A stretch of DNA of 64,000 nt from Marinobacter sp. 2_MG-2023 (lineage in GTDB: Bacteria > Pseudomonadota > Gammaproteobacteria > Pseudomonadales > Oleiphilaceae): positions 124,001 through 188,000 of the forward strand of contig NZ_JAUOPH010000004.1 of NCBI RefSeq assembly GCF_030546935.1. The letters run 5' to 3'. The notes under the pieces are model-generated. The model did not search any database and was not told where the DNA came from. It saw only the letters and a program-made list of their open reading frames with translations. The first letter of the stretch is position 1. Each line of letters starts with the position of its first letter. The position numbers were made by a program, and so were the translations under genes. Of this stretch, positions 43,700 through 52,226 are shown in pieces.

Positions 43700-44443
43700 A
43701 TGTCCTCCAATTATCTGTACACCGATCTGTCTGGCTATTACGACTTAATGTGTTTGGATATCAGCTATCACGCACAAAGCTACGGCGTTCAGCGGCTGCA
43801 TAAGCTGTTCGGCAATAACGGACAGACGCATCTGGACCTGGCCTGCGGGACCGGCCCTCATATTCGCCACTTTATTGACTTCGGATATCAGAGTAGCGGT
43901 CTGGACGTAAACCAGCCCATGCTGGATCAGGCAAAAAGCCGGTGCCCGGAAGCACAGCTTCTATTAGGCGACATGTGCGGTTTTGAGGTTGATGAACCTC
44001 TGGATTTGATCACCTGTTTTTTGTATTCCATCCACTACAGCGATGGCATCGAAAAGCTGGAGCAATGTGTTGCCAGCGCACATCGCGCGCTAAAACCAGG
44101 CGGCATGTTTTGCTTCAATTCCGTCGATAAAAACAAAATCGACAACAACCTGTTTGAACAACACACCGTCGTTCAAGGGGGTAGCCTTTTCACCTTCCGC
44201 TCCGCATGGCACTACCCTGGAGAGGGGGAAAAGCAGTCTCTGAAACTCAGCATCGAAAAAACAACCGGGGGCATCACCCACTCCTGGGAGGACGAACACC
44301 CTATGGTGGCTTCAGGTTTTGAAGAACTGACAAAAATCCTTCAGTCCTTTTTCGATGTTCATATTCTTGAGCACGACTACGAAAGGATCGTTCCGTGGGA
44401 CAATACATCAGGAAACGCAATCTTTGTATGCGTGAAGGCATGA
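43700..44443 (+). CDS. Class I SAM-dependent methyltransferase
   Basis: 247 residues. Motif I is THLDLACGTGPHIRHF, with SSGLDVNQPML as motif II and LLLGDMCGFEVDEPLDLITCF further on; HRALKPGGMFCFN is motif III. The protein starts MSSNYLYTDLSGYYDLMC. It is a small-molecule methyltransferase by family type; the substrate is unknown. It is preceded by a 93-bp gap and followed 86 bp later by vgrG, both without obvious signals. Confidence 0.82.
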   Translation: MSSNYLYTDLSGYYDLMCLDISYHAQSYGVQRLHKLFGNNGQTHLDLACGTGPHIRHFIDFGYQSSGLDVNQPMLDQAKSRCPEAQLLLGDMCGFEVDEPLDLITCFLYSIHYSDGIEKLEQCVASAHRALKPGGMFCFNSVDKNKIDNNLFEQHTVVQGGSLFTFRSAWHYPGEGEKQSLKLSIEKTTGGITHSWEDEHPMVASGFEELTKILQSFFDVHILEHDYERIVPWDNTSGNAIFVCVKA

Positions 44444-44529
44444 CCCGGCCACTGGATTTTCCTGACCAGCACTGGTAACTTTCAGCTCAGATTTATCACC
44501 AGATAAACATACCTTCAAGGATTGAAGAT

Positions 44530-46698
44530 ATGCCCCAGGCAAACGGATTGCAGTTCACTGCGCGTGTCGGTGAGCTCTCCCCAGATGTATTTTCTGTCGT
44601 CAGTTTTGCACTTACCGAAGGTCTTTCGGAGCTTTTCCATGGCCGACTGATCATGGCTAGCACAAACCCCGGAATCCAGGCCTCCGATATACTGGAGCAA
44701 CCGGTGAATCTGGTGGTCTGGCAGGACGGGATTCCCCTGCGCCGCTTTACCGGCGTGGTGAACGAGTTTGTCCGAGGCGACACAGGCCATCGCCGCACCC
44801 TCTACGAGGTGGTCATTCAGCCGCCACTATGGCGTTTGGGGCTGATGCACAACAGCCGTATATTCCAGACTCAAACCACTGACACCATAGTGCGCACCCT
44901 GCTGGAAGAAAGGGGTATTGTGGATTCGGTGTTTGATCTCAAGCGGGCGCCACAGGAGCGGGAATACTGCGTGCAGCACAGGGAAAGCGACCTGGCATTT
45001 ATTGAGCGACTGGCAGCAGAGGAAGGCTGGCACTACCGGCACAAACACGGCAGCCTGGACGATGACAGCGAAGAAGAGAGACAGCCCTGTTTGATCCTTG
45101 CCGACCACCACGGCGACGCACCAAGGTTGGAAGCTGCCGATTACAATAGTAAAGCGGGCAGCAGCAGCCAACAGCCTGCGGTGTTCCGCTTCCGCTTTGA
45201 AGAAAGAGTTCGAGCCGCGTCCATTGCCATGAAGGACTATACCTTCAAGAATCCCGCCTACAACCTTCTGCACGAACAGAACGCCGCCAGCTCAAATCAA
45301 CGCCAGGATTATCAACACTTCGATTACCCGGGCCGATTCAAAGCCGACTCTAGTGGTCAGTCGTTCACAGAAGCGCGCCTGGATGCACTCAGAAACGATG
45401 CCATCACCGCCAACGGCGAAAGTAACCGACCAGACTTCACCTGTGGTGCAAAAGTCGAACTCACCCACCACGAAACCGAAAAACTGAACCGTGACTGGCT
45501 ACTGACTTCTGTAACCCATGTGGGCGATCAGCCCCAGGCACTGGCAGAAGAAAGTGGCACCGCGCCAACCACCTATCACAATCTGTTCGGCGCTGTCCCA
45601 GCTAATAAAACCTGGCGCCCCCTGTGCAACCACCGCCCGCTGATGGACGGCCCGCAAATTGCCATAGTGACAGGCCCCGAGGGTGAAGAGATTCACTGTG
45701 ATGAGTTCGGCCGGGTAAAAGTGCGCTTCCCCTGGGACCGGCGCCAGCGGCGAAATGAGGTAGAGAACAAGAAGAACAACGAACACAGCAGTGCCTGGCT
45801 GCGCGTAAGCCAGGGCTGGGCGGGTGGGCAATATGGTTTCATGGCGCTGCCGAGAATTGGCCACGAAGTGATCGTGTCTTTTCTTGATGGCGATCCTGAT
45901 CAGCCCATCATCACCGGCAGAACACACCACGCCACCAATACACCCCCTTATGCGCTACCTGAGCACAAAACCCGCACCACCCTGAGAACCCGGACACACA
46001 AGGGTGAAGGCAGTAACGAACTGCGCTTTGAGGATGAAGCAGATAGCGAACAAATCTACATCCACGCCCAGAAAGATCTCGACCTGCTTACGGAAAACAA
46101 CCGCACTGAAGTCATCAAAAATGAGCGCCACCTGACCGTCGAGAACGATCAGTTCACCCATATCAAAAACCAGGATCACGCAACCGTAAACGGCGAGTAC
46201 CGGGAAAACATCGGTGGCGACTTCAGCCTCACAGTTAACGGCAGCCATCACAGCAAATTCGGTAAAGCCCAACTCATCGGAGCAGGCAACGAGATACACC
46301 ATAAGGCAGGCATGAAGATTGTTATTGAGGCCGGTGCAGAAGTAACCCTGAAAGCCGGCGGTAGTTTTGTGAAACTGGACCCGAGTGGCGTAACCCTCTT
46401 CGGGCCTCTGGTGAGGATGAATTCCGGAGGTGGCCCGGGCAGTGGCAGCAAGGTCTCAGCACAGGCCCCTCTGCGGCCCTCATCACTTTCTGCGCAGGAG
46501 CAACCTGACCATGCAACAGCAGAATTGGCGCGAGCGTCTGAACGACCGAGTGCTTCATACAAACCACTTTCGCCGAGCATGGCCCAGCAAACGAACAGGG
46601 CGGGCCTGTTAAAACAGGCTGCTCAGGAAGAAGCATTAACCGTGACTGCGTGTGTGTTCGATGAGCACGGGCGTTGCACCTTGCACCAACACACCTGA
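44530..46698 (+). CDS. vgrG: Type VI secretion spike protein VgrG (TssI)
   Basis: 722 residues. The gp27-like part is N-terminal (FTARVGELSPDVFSVVSFALTEGLSELFHGRLIM, YCVQHRESDLAFIERLAAEEGWHYRH) and the gp5-like OB-fold follows (EEIHCDEFGRVKVRFPWDR, WLRVSQGWAGGQYGFMALPRIGHEVIVSFLDGDPDQPIITG). Beta-helix repeats (ENNRTEVIKNERHLTVENDQFTHIKNQD) form the spike. The last ~90 residues form a Ser/Gln/Ala-rich tail ending TACVFDEHGRCTLHQHT. The tip trimer punctures target cells in T6SS. AAGGA precedes the ATG. No other T6SS gene or effector is in the window. Confidence 0.95.
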   Translation: MPQANGLQFTARVGELSPDVFSVVSFALTEGLSELFHGRLIMASTNPGIQASDILEQPVNLVVWQDGIPLRRFTGVVNEFVRGDTGHRRTLYEVVIQPPLWRLGLMHNSRIFQTQTTDTIVRTLLEERGIVDSVFDLKRAPQEREYCVQHRESDLAFIERLAAEEGWHYRHKHGSLDDDSEEERQPCLILADHHGDAPRLEAADYNSKAGSSSQQPAVFRFRFEERVRAASIAMKDYTFKNPAYNLLHEQNAASSNQRQDYQHFDYPGRFKADSSGQSFTEARLDALRNDAITANGESNRPDFTCGAKVELTHHETEKLNRDWLLTSVTHVGDQPQALAEESGTAPTTYHNLFGAVPANKTWRPLCNHRPLMDGPQIAIVTGPEGEEIHCDEFGRVKVRFPWDRRQRRNEVENKKNNEHSSAWLRVSQGWAGGQYGFMALPRIGHEVIVSFLDGDPDQPIITGRTHHATNTPPYALPEHKTRTTLRTRTHKGEGSNELRFEDEADSEQIYIHAQKDLDLLTENNRTEVIKNERHLTVENDQFTHIKNQDHATVNGEYRENIGGDFSLTVNGSHHSKFGKAQLIGAGNEIHHKAGMKIVIEAGAEVTLKAGGSFVKLDPSGVTLFGPLVRMNSGGGPGSGSKVSAQAPLRPSSLSAQEQPDHATAELARASERPSASYKPLSPSMAQQTNRAGLLKQAAQEEALTVTACVFDEHGRCTLHQHT

Positions 46699-46729
46699 AC
46701 TGTGCTCAACGCCACTGTATGCGAGGAAC

Positions 46730-46751
46730 AAAAAAAGCCCCCGAAGGGGCT
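46730..46751 (-). terminator. Intrinsic terminator of the amide/urea operon
   Basis: On the minus strand AGCCCC (46746-46751) pairs with GGGGCT (46736-46741) around a TTCG loop and is followed by a run of T (46730-46736 read as A on the plus strand). It lies about 30 bases beyond the fmdB stop and is the strongest minus-strand terminator seen. It also sits 32 bp after the vgrG stop, but its polarity favours the minus strand. Confidence 0.85.
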
Positions 46752-46779
46752 AAAACTTGAAACACTAAACGCAGTCTGA

Positions 46780-47133
46780 TCAGTGACTGATCATCCAGGG
46801 CCGCATGGAGGGGAACATCTTTTTCCCGTCAGCGGTATAGAACAGCATGTGTTTGCCGTCTGATTTTTTCTTGCACCCACAGCTCTTGCGATGGTCTGCA
46901 TCCCGTGCCCGTTGGTCCGCAGTGGAGATAATCGGCTCATGCCGGGCTTTCTCATTGCGGGCTTGCGCCTTGCGCAGCGCAGGGTCCATGGCGAGCACCT
47001 CTGGCGGCAGAAGGATCACTCGCGGCGACAGCACCTTACACTCTGGACAGTTTGCCGGATGGCCAGCTTCCGCTACTGTGCCTAGCTCCTTGAACAGACC
47101 GTGCTCGCGGCACTTGTAGTCATACAACGGCAT
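46780..47133 (-). CDS. fmdB: FmdB-type zinc ribbon regulatory protein
   Basis: 117 residues. The N-terminal zinc ribbon MPLYDYKCREHGLFKELG ... NCPECKVLSPRVIL is the FmdB family signature, and a second Cys-Gly-Cys (KSCGCKKK) occurs near residue 85. The tail ends MLFYTADGKKMFPSMRPWMISH. In Methylophilus methylotrophus FmdB influences expression of the formamidase gene next to it. Here it lies 6 bp after fmdA on the same strand. It is the last gene of the unit before the terminator. Confidence 0.9.
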   Translation of the reverse strand: MPLYDYKCREHGLFKELGTVAEAGHPANCPECKVLSPRVILLPPEVLAMDPALRKAQARNEKARHEPIISTADQRARDADHRKSCGCKKKSDGKHMLFYTADGKKMFPSMRPWMISH

Positions 47134-47139
47134 GGCTTG

Positions 47140-48372
47140 TTACTCCTTGTCCGGAGACAGGGGTACGTCGATACCCGGGGTAACCATCTTCGTTGGGCCC
47201 TCTGCCGTGGGATTGATGTCAAAGTCGAAGATTTCGGTCGGCAACCACAGGGTTGCACAGGCATTGGGTACGTCTACCACACCACTGATATGGCCTTCGA
47301 CCGGCGCGCAGCCAAGCAGTGCATAGCCCTGAGCTGGCGTATAACCAAATTTGGTCAGGTACTCAATGGCGTTCAGGCAGGCCTGGCGATAGGCTACCTG
47401 CACATCCAGGTAATGCTGCTGGCCTTCCTCATCCACCGAAATGCCTTCAAAGATCACGTAGTCTTCATAACGAGGCTTGATGGTACTGGGCTTGAACACC
47501 GGATTCTTGATGCCGTACTTGGACATACCATCCTTGATCAGATTTACCCGCAGGTGAATCCAACCAGCCATTTCGATCGCACCACAGAAGGTGATCTCAC
47601 CGTCGCCCTGACTGAAGTGAAGATCGCCCACCGACAGGCCGGCACCTTTCACATAAACAGGGAAATAAGCTTTGGAACCCCGGGACAAATCCTTGATGTC
47701 GCAGTTGCCGCCGTGTTCGCGAGGAGGCACGGTACGGGCCGCTTCTGCTGCGGCTTCCTTGGCAGCGTCACCGGCCAGTTTACCCAAGTGGGCAGTGTCG
47801 GCATACGGCATGTTGGCCAGCCCAGGTACCCGGTTCGGTTCGGTGTCGTAAAGTTCTTTCTCCCGGCGGTTCCACTCCGTCAACATTTCTTTGGACGGCA
47901 AGCAGCCAATCAGACCGGGGTGAATCATGCCCGCGAATTCCACATTGGGAATATGGCGGGATTTGGTGAACATGCCGTTGAAGTCCCAGATGGATTTTTG
48001 GGCTTCGGGAAAATGCTCCGTAAGAAAGCCGCCGCCGTTTTTCTTGGCGAAGAAACCGTTAAAACCCCATTGGCTGTCCTGGAAGGCACCAATATCCAGA
48101 ATGTCTACTTCTAACAGGTCACCGGGCTCTGCGCCTTCGACAGCAACAGGCCCCGAAAGGAAATGCACCTGAGTAAGATCCACGTCGCGGATATCGTCTG
48201 CGCAGTCGTCGTTTTTGATCTGCCCGCCGGTCCAGTCGTAACATTCCAGAACAAAATCATCTCCTGGCTTAACCGTCGCGGCCATGGGGATGTCCGGGTG
48301 CCAGCGGTTATGAATTTGCTCATTCTCGTAAGCAGATTTGCTTCTATCGATCTTGATCAGGGTTTCGGCCAT
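47140..48372 (-). CDS. fmdA: Formamidase/acetamidase FmdA
   Basis: 410 residues from the ATG at 48372, with TAGGAG upstream; a longer frame to 48561 runs into the upstream gene. Conserved motifs include HNRWHPDIP, VLECYDWTGGQIKNDD, VDLTQVHFLSGPVAVEGAEPGDLLEVDILD, FFAKKNGGGFLTEHFPEAQKSIWDF, HPGLIGCLPS and HFSQGDGEITFCGAIEM. The family hydrolyses formamide to formate and ammonia. A dyad and promoter-like sequence lie 130-150 bp upstream, overlapping the end of the AAA+ gene, suggesting a second promoter for fmdAB. Confidence 0.95.
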   Translation of the reverse strand: MAETLIKIDRSKSAYENEQIHNRWHPDIPMAATVKPGDDFVLECYDWTGGQIKNDDCADDIRDVDLTQVHFLSGPVAVEGAEPGDLLEVDILDIGAFQDSQWGFNGFFAKKNGGGFLTEHFPEAQKSIWDFNGMFTKSRHIPNVEFAGMIHPGLIGCLPSKEMLTEWNRREKELYDTEPNRVPGLANMPYADTAHLGKLAGDAAKEAAAEAARTVPPREHGGNCDIKDLSRGSKAYFPVYVKGAGLSVGDLHFSQGDGEITFCGAIEMAGWIHLRVNLIKDGMSKYGIKNPVFKPSTIKPRYEDYVIFEGISVDEEGQQHYLDVQVAYRQACLNAIEYLTKFGYTPAQGYALLGCAPVEGHISGVVDVPNACATLWLPTEIFDFDINPTAEGPTKMVTPGIDVPLSPDKE

Positions 48373-48481
48373 AACGGGCGCTCCTAGGTTCTTGGCTTCA
48401 GGGTTCAAAGCGGTAACACGCAGTGCCCGAAGGCTTCCGCGCTGACGTGAATCACTATCGGTTATCGCCGCCGGGAGCGGT

Positions 48482-48520
48482 ATTCGCAAAATGCCCCCGG
48501 CGCCTACGTCATTCGACGTA
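48482..48520 (-). promoter_or_regulatory. 16-bp dyad and promoter-like stretch upstream of fmdA
   Basis: On the minus strand the dyad TACGTCGAATGACGTA (48505-48520) is a perfect inverted repeat TACGTC/GACGTA around four bases. It is followed by seven bases and GGGGGCATTTTGCGAAT, with GGGGC, TT and CGAAT at the same spacing as in the urtA upstream region. It overlaps the stop codon of the upstream amiB-like gene and is 132 bp from the fmdA start. Binding by the NarL/LuxR-type regulator of this locus is inferred. Confidence 0.5.
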
Positions 48521-49552
48521 TTGGTGCACTGTGACGGACCCGTTCTGCACGTCGGCCTCAAACCGTTGGCAGTCAGAATGGACCAGCAGCGCCTTCGCTA
48601 CCGCCGGTTCCAATCGCTGGCGAAATGCCCGCAACATCTCCCGGGCACCATAGCGAGCATCGTAGCCACGACACAGCTCGACCCTAAGCTTAGTAGACAG
48701 AGACAGCTCTGCCTGTTTTTTACCCAAGCGGCGATTGAGACCTGCCAACTCTATGTCCAGCAGCGCCTCAAGCCAGTTATCAGTAAGGCTGTTAAAAGTT
48801 AGAATCTGATCAATACGGTTCAGAAATTCAGGGTCGAAATGTCGACGCAAAGCGACATCCCGCACAGACTCACTGTCACCGGGCGACAATCCGAGCCAAC
48901 GGCGCCAACCCTTCTGATAGCGCTGTTCGTGCTCCTCGGCATCCAAAGCCCCGGCATTGCTTGTCATGAAGATCAGGGTGTTGCGGAAATCAATTTCACG
49001 GTTACCAGAGGGGAATACCAGCCGGCCGGTATCCAGAACATTCAACAGAGTGCGGACCACTTCCTTGCTGGCTTTCTCGATTTCATCGAACAGCACTATG
49101 CCTGGCTTGCTGAACGAGCCCTGGACCTTGTCCAGATCAAACAGGCTGTGGCCTTCTTTACTGCCCACGTAGCCTGGCGGTGCACCGGTAAGTGCAGCCG
49201 CGTAGTGTTCCTGGGCCAGGGTGTTCATATCGATACGACACAACCCATCCCGGTTACCATGAATAGCTTCGGCGATCAGACGTACGGTTTCGGTTTTACC
49301 AACCCCGGTGGGGCCAAGGAACAGATGCACCGCCAGCGGTCGATTTTCCTCGCCGATATCGGCCTTCACCCGCACCAGCATGGATTCCATCGCAGTCAGG
49401 GCCTCATCCTGCCCCACAATGTTCTCTCGTAGACGTGACATGACGACATCTGGCTCAAAGCGAAACCGGGAAGCACGAACCGGGCCTGAGGCGGCCCGGT
49501 TCTTTTCAATGGATTCCCGATTGGCTTCCAACCGCTCATTAATAAACGGCAT
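48509..49552 (-). CDS. amiB: ClpB/ClpA-like single-module AAA+ ATPase (AmiB-like)
   Basis: 347 residues, one AAA+ module of the Clp/Hsp100 D2 type without Clp N-domain or D1. Walker A GPTGVGKT (80-87), pore loop GYVGSKEG, Walker B IVLFDEIEKAS, sensor 1 LIFMTSNAG and Arg finger region DPEFLNRID are all present, as is a C-terminal small domain (YDARYGAREMLRAFRQRLEP). In Pseudomonas aeruginosa the amidase operon has amiB, a Clp-related ATPase, directly after amiE; here it follows amiE by 15 bp. It may assist folding or assembly of the hexameric amidase; its role is not settled even in Pseudomonas. Confidence 0.8.
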   Translation of the reverse strand: MPFINERLEANRESIEKNRAASGPVRASRFRFEPDVVMSRLRENIVGQDEALTAMESMLVRVKADIGEENRPLAVHLFLGPTGVGKTETVRLIAEAIHGNRDGLCRIDMNTLAQEHYAAALTGAPPGYVGSKEGHSLFDLDKVQGSFSKPGIVLFDEIEKASKEVVRTLLNVLDTGRLVFPSGNREIDFRNTLIFMTSNAGALDAEEHEQRYQKGWRRWLGLSPGDSESVRDVALRRHFDPEFLNRIDQILTFNSLTDNWLEALLDIELAGLNRRLGKKQAELSLSTKLRVELCRGYDARYGAREMLRAFRQRLEPAVAKALLVHSDCQRFEADVQNGSVTVHQYVE

Positions 49553-49567
49553 CAGCGCCTCCCGGCT

Positions 49568-50614
49568 TTAAGCTCCTGCAGACTTTTCTTTCCCATCGAA
49601 GGGCAAGGAACCCACCGGGCACTCGGCGGTGCCGACGGTCTTCCTGGTCATTGCCTCAACATTCTCCTGGGCTTTCTGGGCATCCATTACCCAGGTACGG
49701 TAGAACTCGAACGGACAGTCCGCCACGCCCTTGTCGCCATCGCCGGAGCTATGAACGCCGGTGTAGCCACGGTGCAACAGTTTGAACAGATGGTTCTGGG
49801 ACTGGTCATTGGCACGGGCATCGCGAATCTGGCTGATAGAAAGCTGGGCATACTGAATCCCCATATCTTCCTCACCACACTCACCCAAAGTGCGACCATC
49901 AAAGCCGATGATTGCCGAATGTCCGAAGTATGAATAGACACCGTCGAAGCCGGATGCGTTCGCAACCGCCACATAGCAGTTATTCGCCCAGGCCATGCTC
50001 TTGGACATCATCACCTGCTGTTCCTTGGCCGGATACATATAGCCCTGGCAACGGACGATCAACTCGGCACCTTTCATGGCGCAATCCCGCCAGATTTCCG
50101 GGTAGTTGCCGTCATCACAGATGATCAGACTGATTTTCATGCCCTTCGGGCCTTCGCTGACGTATGTGGTATCACCCGGATACCAGCCTTCGATCGGGCA
50201 CCAGGGAATACATTTGCGGTACTTCTGAACAATCTCACCTTCGTTATTGATGAGAATCAAAGTGTTATAGGGGGCCTTATTGGGGTGGTCCTCATGACGC
50301 TCGCCAGTCAGGGAGAAAATACCCCAGGTATTGGCTTCACGGCAGGCGGCGGAGAAAATCGCCGTTTCATCGCCAGGAATCATAGCGGCGGTTTCCATCA
50401 TCTCGTCGTTGTCGTACATGATGCCCATGGTGCTGTATTCCGGGAACACCACCAGATCCATACCCGGCAGGCCGACTTTCATACCCTTGATCATGTCCGC
50501 AATCTTGCGGGCGTTATCCAACACCTCGGCTTTGGTATGTAACCGGGGCATCTTGTAGTTCACTACCGCCACACCAACGGTATCGTTACTGCTGGAAATA
50601 TCACCGTGTCTCAT
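49568..50614 (-). CDS. amiE: Aliphatic amidase AmiE
   Basis: 348 residues, nitrilase-superfamily amidase. The catalytic triad is Glu59 (VVFPEYS), Lys134 ([13 protein letters not shown]) and Cys166 ([13 protein letters not shown]), at the same numbers as in P. aeruginosa AmiE. It hydrolyses short-chain aliphatic amides to carboxylate and ammonia in the cytoplasm. A 158-bp gap separates it from urtE, filled by a large cloverleaf inverted repeat. It is preceded by no strong ribosome site (GGGAG upstream). The AmiE length and triad spacing favour AmiE over the formamidase AmiF, but they are close. Confidence 0.95.
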   Translation of the reverse strand: MRHGDISSSNDTVGVAVVNYKMPRLHTKAEVLDNARKIADMIKGMKVGLPGMDLVVFPEYSTMGIMYDNDEMMETAAMIPGDETAIFSAACREANTWGIFSLTGERHEDHPNKAPYNTLILINNEGEIVQKYRKCIPWCPIEGWYPGDTTYVSEGPKGMKISLIICDDGNYPEIWRDCAMKGAELIVRCQGYMYPAKEQQVMMSKSMAWANNCYVAVANASGFDGVYSYFGHSAIIGFDGRTLGECGEEDMGIQYAQLSISQIRDARANDQSQNHLFKLLHRGYTGVHSSGDGDKGVADCPFEFYRTWVMDAQKAQENVEAMTRKTVGTAECPVGSLPFDGKEKSAGA

Positions 50615-50650
50615 AAATTACTCTCCCGAAAATCTTACTCAGAATTTTGG

Positions 50651-50762
50651 GCCGCTGGGGCGGGACACTTCTTCCGAAACCGTACGCGGCAGGAATGCCG
50701 CGTCCGAGACTACATGGATGTATTCACGGCGAGTTTCGGAAGAAGTATCCCGCCGCAGCGGC
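50651..50762. repeat. 112-bp cloverleaf-like inverted repeat between urtE and amiE
   Basis: Thirty-base arms (50651-50680 and 50733-50762) match in 28 of 30 positions as inverted repeats. Inside, ACGCGGCA (50684-50691) pairs with TGCCGCGT (50696-50703) around GGAA, and TACAT (50711-50715) pairs with ATGTA (50718-50722). The whole could fold into a three-branched structure. It lies 37 bp upstream of amiE and 11 bp after urtE within the same-strand operon. It resembles the dispersed intergenic palindromes of proteobacteria. No second copy was noticed in the window. Confidence 0.75.
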
Positions 50763-50772
50763 TTGCACCAAA

Positions 50773-51468
50773 CTAAACAGCCAGATAACTGGCAATCTTC
50801 TCCTGATCTGCCTCGGCCCGGCTCTCTTCATGGACGATCGCGCCCTTCTCGATCACCAGAATCCGGTCCGCAGCATCCATTACAAAACTCAAAACCTGCT
50901 CCGAGACCACAATTGACAGCCCACGCTCATCGCGTATGCGTCGCAGGGTTTGAGCAATTTCTTTGATAATGTTCGGCTGAATGCCTTCAGTGGGCTCGTC
51001 GAGCAGCAGCACCTTCGGCCGCGTCGCCAATGCCCGGGCAATAGCCAACTGTTGCTGTTGCCCCCCCGACAGGTTGCCGCCGCGCCGGTTCTGCATTTCC
51101 TTCAGCACCGGAAACATTTCATACAGATCTTCCGGTACCTTCTTCTCGCCCACTGCGGCGAGCCCGGTTTCAATGTTCTCCCGCACCGTGAGCGTCGGAA
51201 AGATCATCCGCCCCTGAGGAACAAAGCCGATGCCAGCGCGCACACGCTGAAAACTTTTGAGGCGGGTCAGATCAACACCGTCCAGGCTGACTTCGCCCCC
51301 TTTGGTTGGCGTCATGCCAACAAGAGATTTCATCAGTGTGGTCTTGCCCATGCCATTGCGGCCAACCACAGCCACAATCTCGTTTTTTTTCACATCGAGG
51401 TTCAGGTCCTGGATGATGGTGCTTTGGCCATAGGCCACCAAATGATGTTTGATGCTTAACATGATCAA
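50773..51468 (-). CDS. urtE: Urea/amide ABC transporter ATPase UrtE
   Basis: 231 residues, LivF-like. Walker A GRNGMGKTT, Q-loop region GFVPQGRMIFPTLTVREN, signature LSGGQQQQLAIARAL and Walker B VLLLDEPTEGIQPNI; the GIQPNII segment is typical of UrtE. It overlaps urtD by 4 bp (ATGA), showing translational coupling. With UrtD it powers import across the inner membrane. Confidence 0.93.
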   Translation of the reverse strand: MIMLSIKHHLVAYGQSTIIQDLNLDVKKNEIVAVVGRNGMGKTTLMKSLVGMTPTKGGEVSLDGVDLTRLKSFQRVRAGIGFVPQGRMIFPTLTVRENIETGLAAVGEKKVPEDLYEMFPVLKEMQNRRGGNLSGGQQQQLAIARALATRPKVLLLDEPTEGIQPNIIKEIAQTLRRIRDERGLSIVVSEQVLSFVMDAADRILVIEKGAIVHEESRAEADQEKIASYLAV

Positions 51469-52226
51469 TGCCCCAGGTAGACTTCGATGACTTTAGGATC
51501 TGACTTCACGTGATCGATGGATCCTTCCGAGAGAACCTTGCCCTGGTGCATGACCGTGACCCGGTCAGCGATATCGCCGACAAACTGCATGTCATGCTCA
51601 ATAACCAGAACCGTATGATCCTTGGTGATCACCCGGAGCAGTTCCGCCGTTTTCTTCCTTTCCGCCACAGACATGCCGGCCACCGGTTCATCAAGCATCA
51701 GCAGGTCTGGTTTCTGAATCAGTAGCATGCCGATCTCCAGCCACTGTTTCTGGCCGTGGCTGAGGAGCGCAGCAGGTTCGTGCAGGGCTTCGGTGAGGAA
51801 GATGGTTTTCGCTACGTCTTCAACAGCCTCAATAACCGCCGCATCCCGCTTGAACGCAAGCGCACCGATCACACTGTGGCCTTGTGGATAGGAGACCTCG
51901 AGGTTCTCGAATACCGTCAAGTCCTCAAACACCGACGGGGTCTGGAACTTCCGGCCAACGCCCGAATGAACAATCTGGTGCTCTTTGAGTTTGGTCAGTT
52001 CCTTCCCCGCGAATTTGATGGACCCGGATGTGGCCTTGGTTTTGCCGCAAATCAGATCAAGAACCGTGGTCTTACCCGCGCCGTTAGGGCCAATGATGAC
52101 CCGGATTTCCTTGGGGTCCAGATAGAAGGACAGGTCGTCCACTGCCTTGAAACCATCGAAGGAGACGGTCAGGCCTTCAACTGCCAGCAGAAAATCCCCG
52201 CTTTTGCTCTTGGCTATGCTCATCAC
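51465..52226 (-). CDS. urtD: Urea/amide ABC transporter ATPase UrtD
   Basis: 253 residues, LivG-like. Walker A IGPNGAGKTT, GVGRKFQTPSVFEDLTVFENLEVS, signature-like LLSHGQKQWLEIGMLL and Walker B LLMLDEPVAGMSVAERKKT. The SHGQ form of the signature is characteristic of UrtD. The ATG overlaps the urtC stop by 4 bp. It pairs with UrtE as the second nucleotide-binding subunit. Confidence 0.94.
   Translation of the reverse strand: MMSIAKSKSGDFLLAVEGLTVSFDGFKAVDDLSFYLDPKEIRVIIGPNGAGKTTVLDLICGKTKATSGSIKFAGKELTKLKEHQIVHSGVGRKFQTPSVFEDLTVFENLEVSYPQGHSVIGALAFKRDAAVIEAVEDVAKTIFLTEALHEPAALLSHGQKQWLEIGMLLIQKPDLLMLDEPVAGMSVAERKKTAELLRVITKDHTVLVIEHDMQFVGDIADRVTVMHQGKVLSEGSIDHVKSDPKVIEVYLGH

Noticed and set aside
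47101-48114. 337-codon open frame antisense to fmdA
   Set aside because: It is a shadow of the strong fmdA coding frame; no ribosome site and no family-like sequence.
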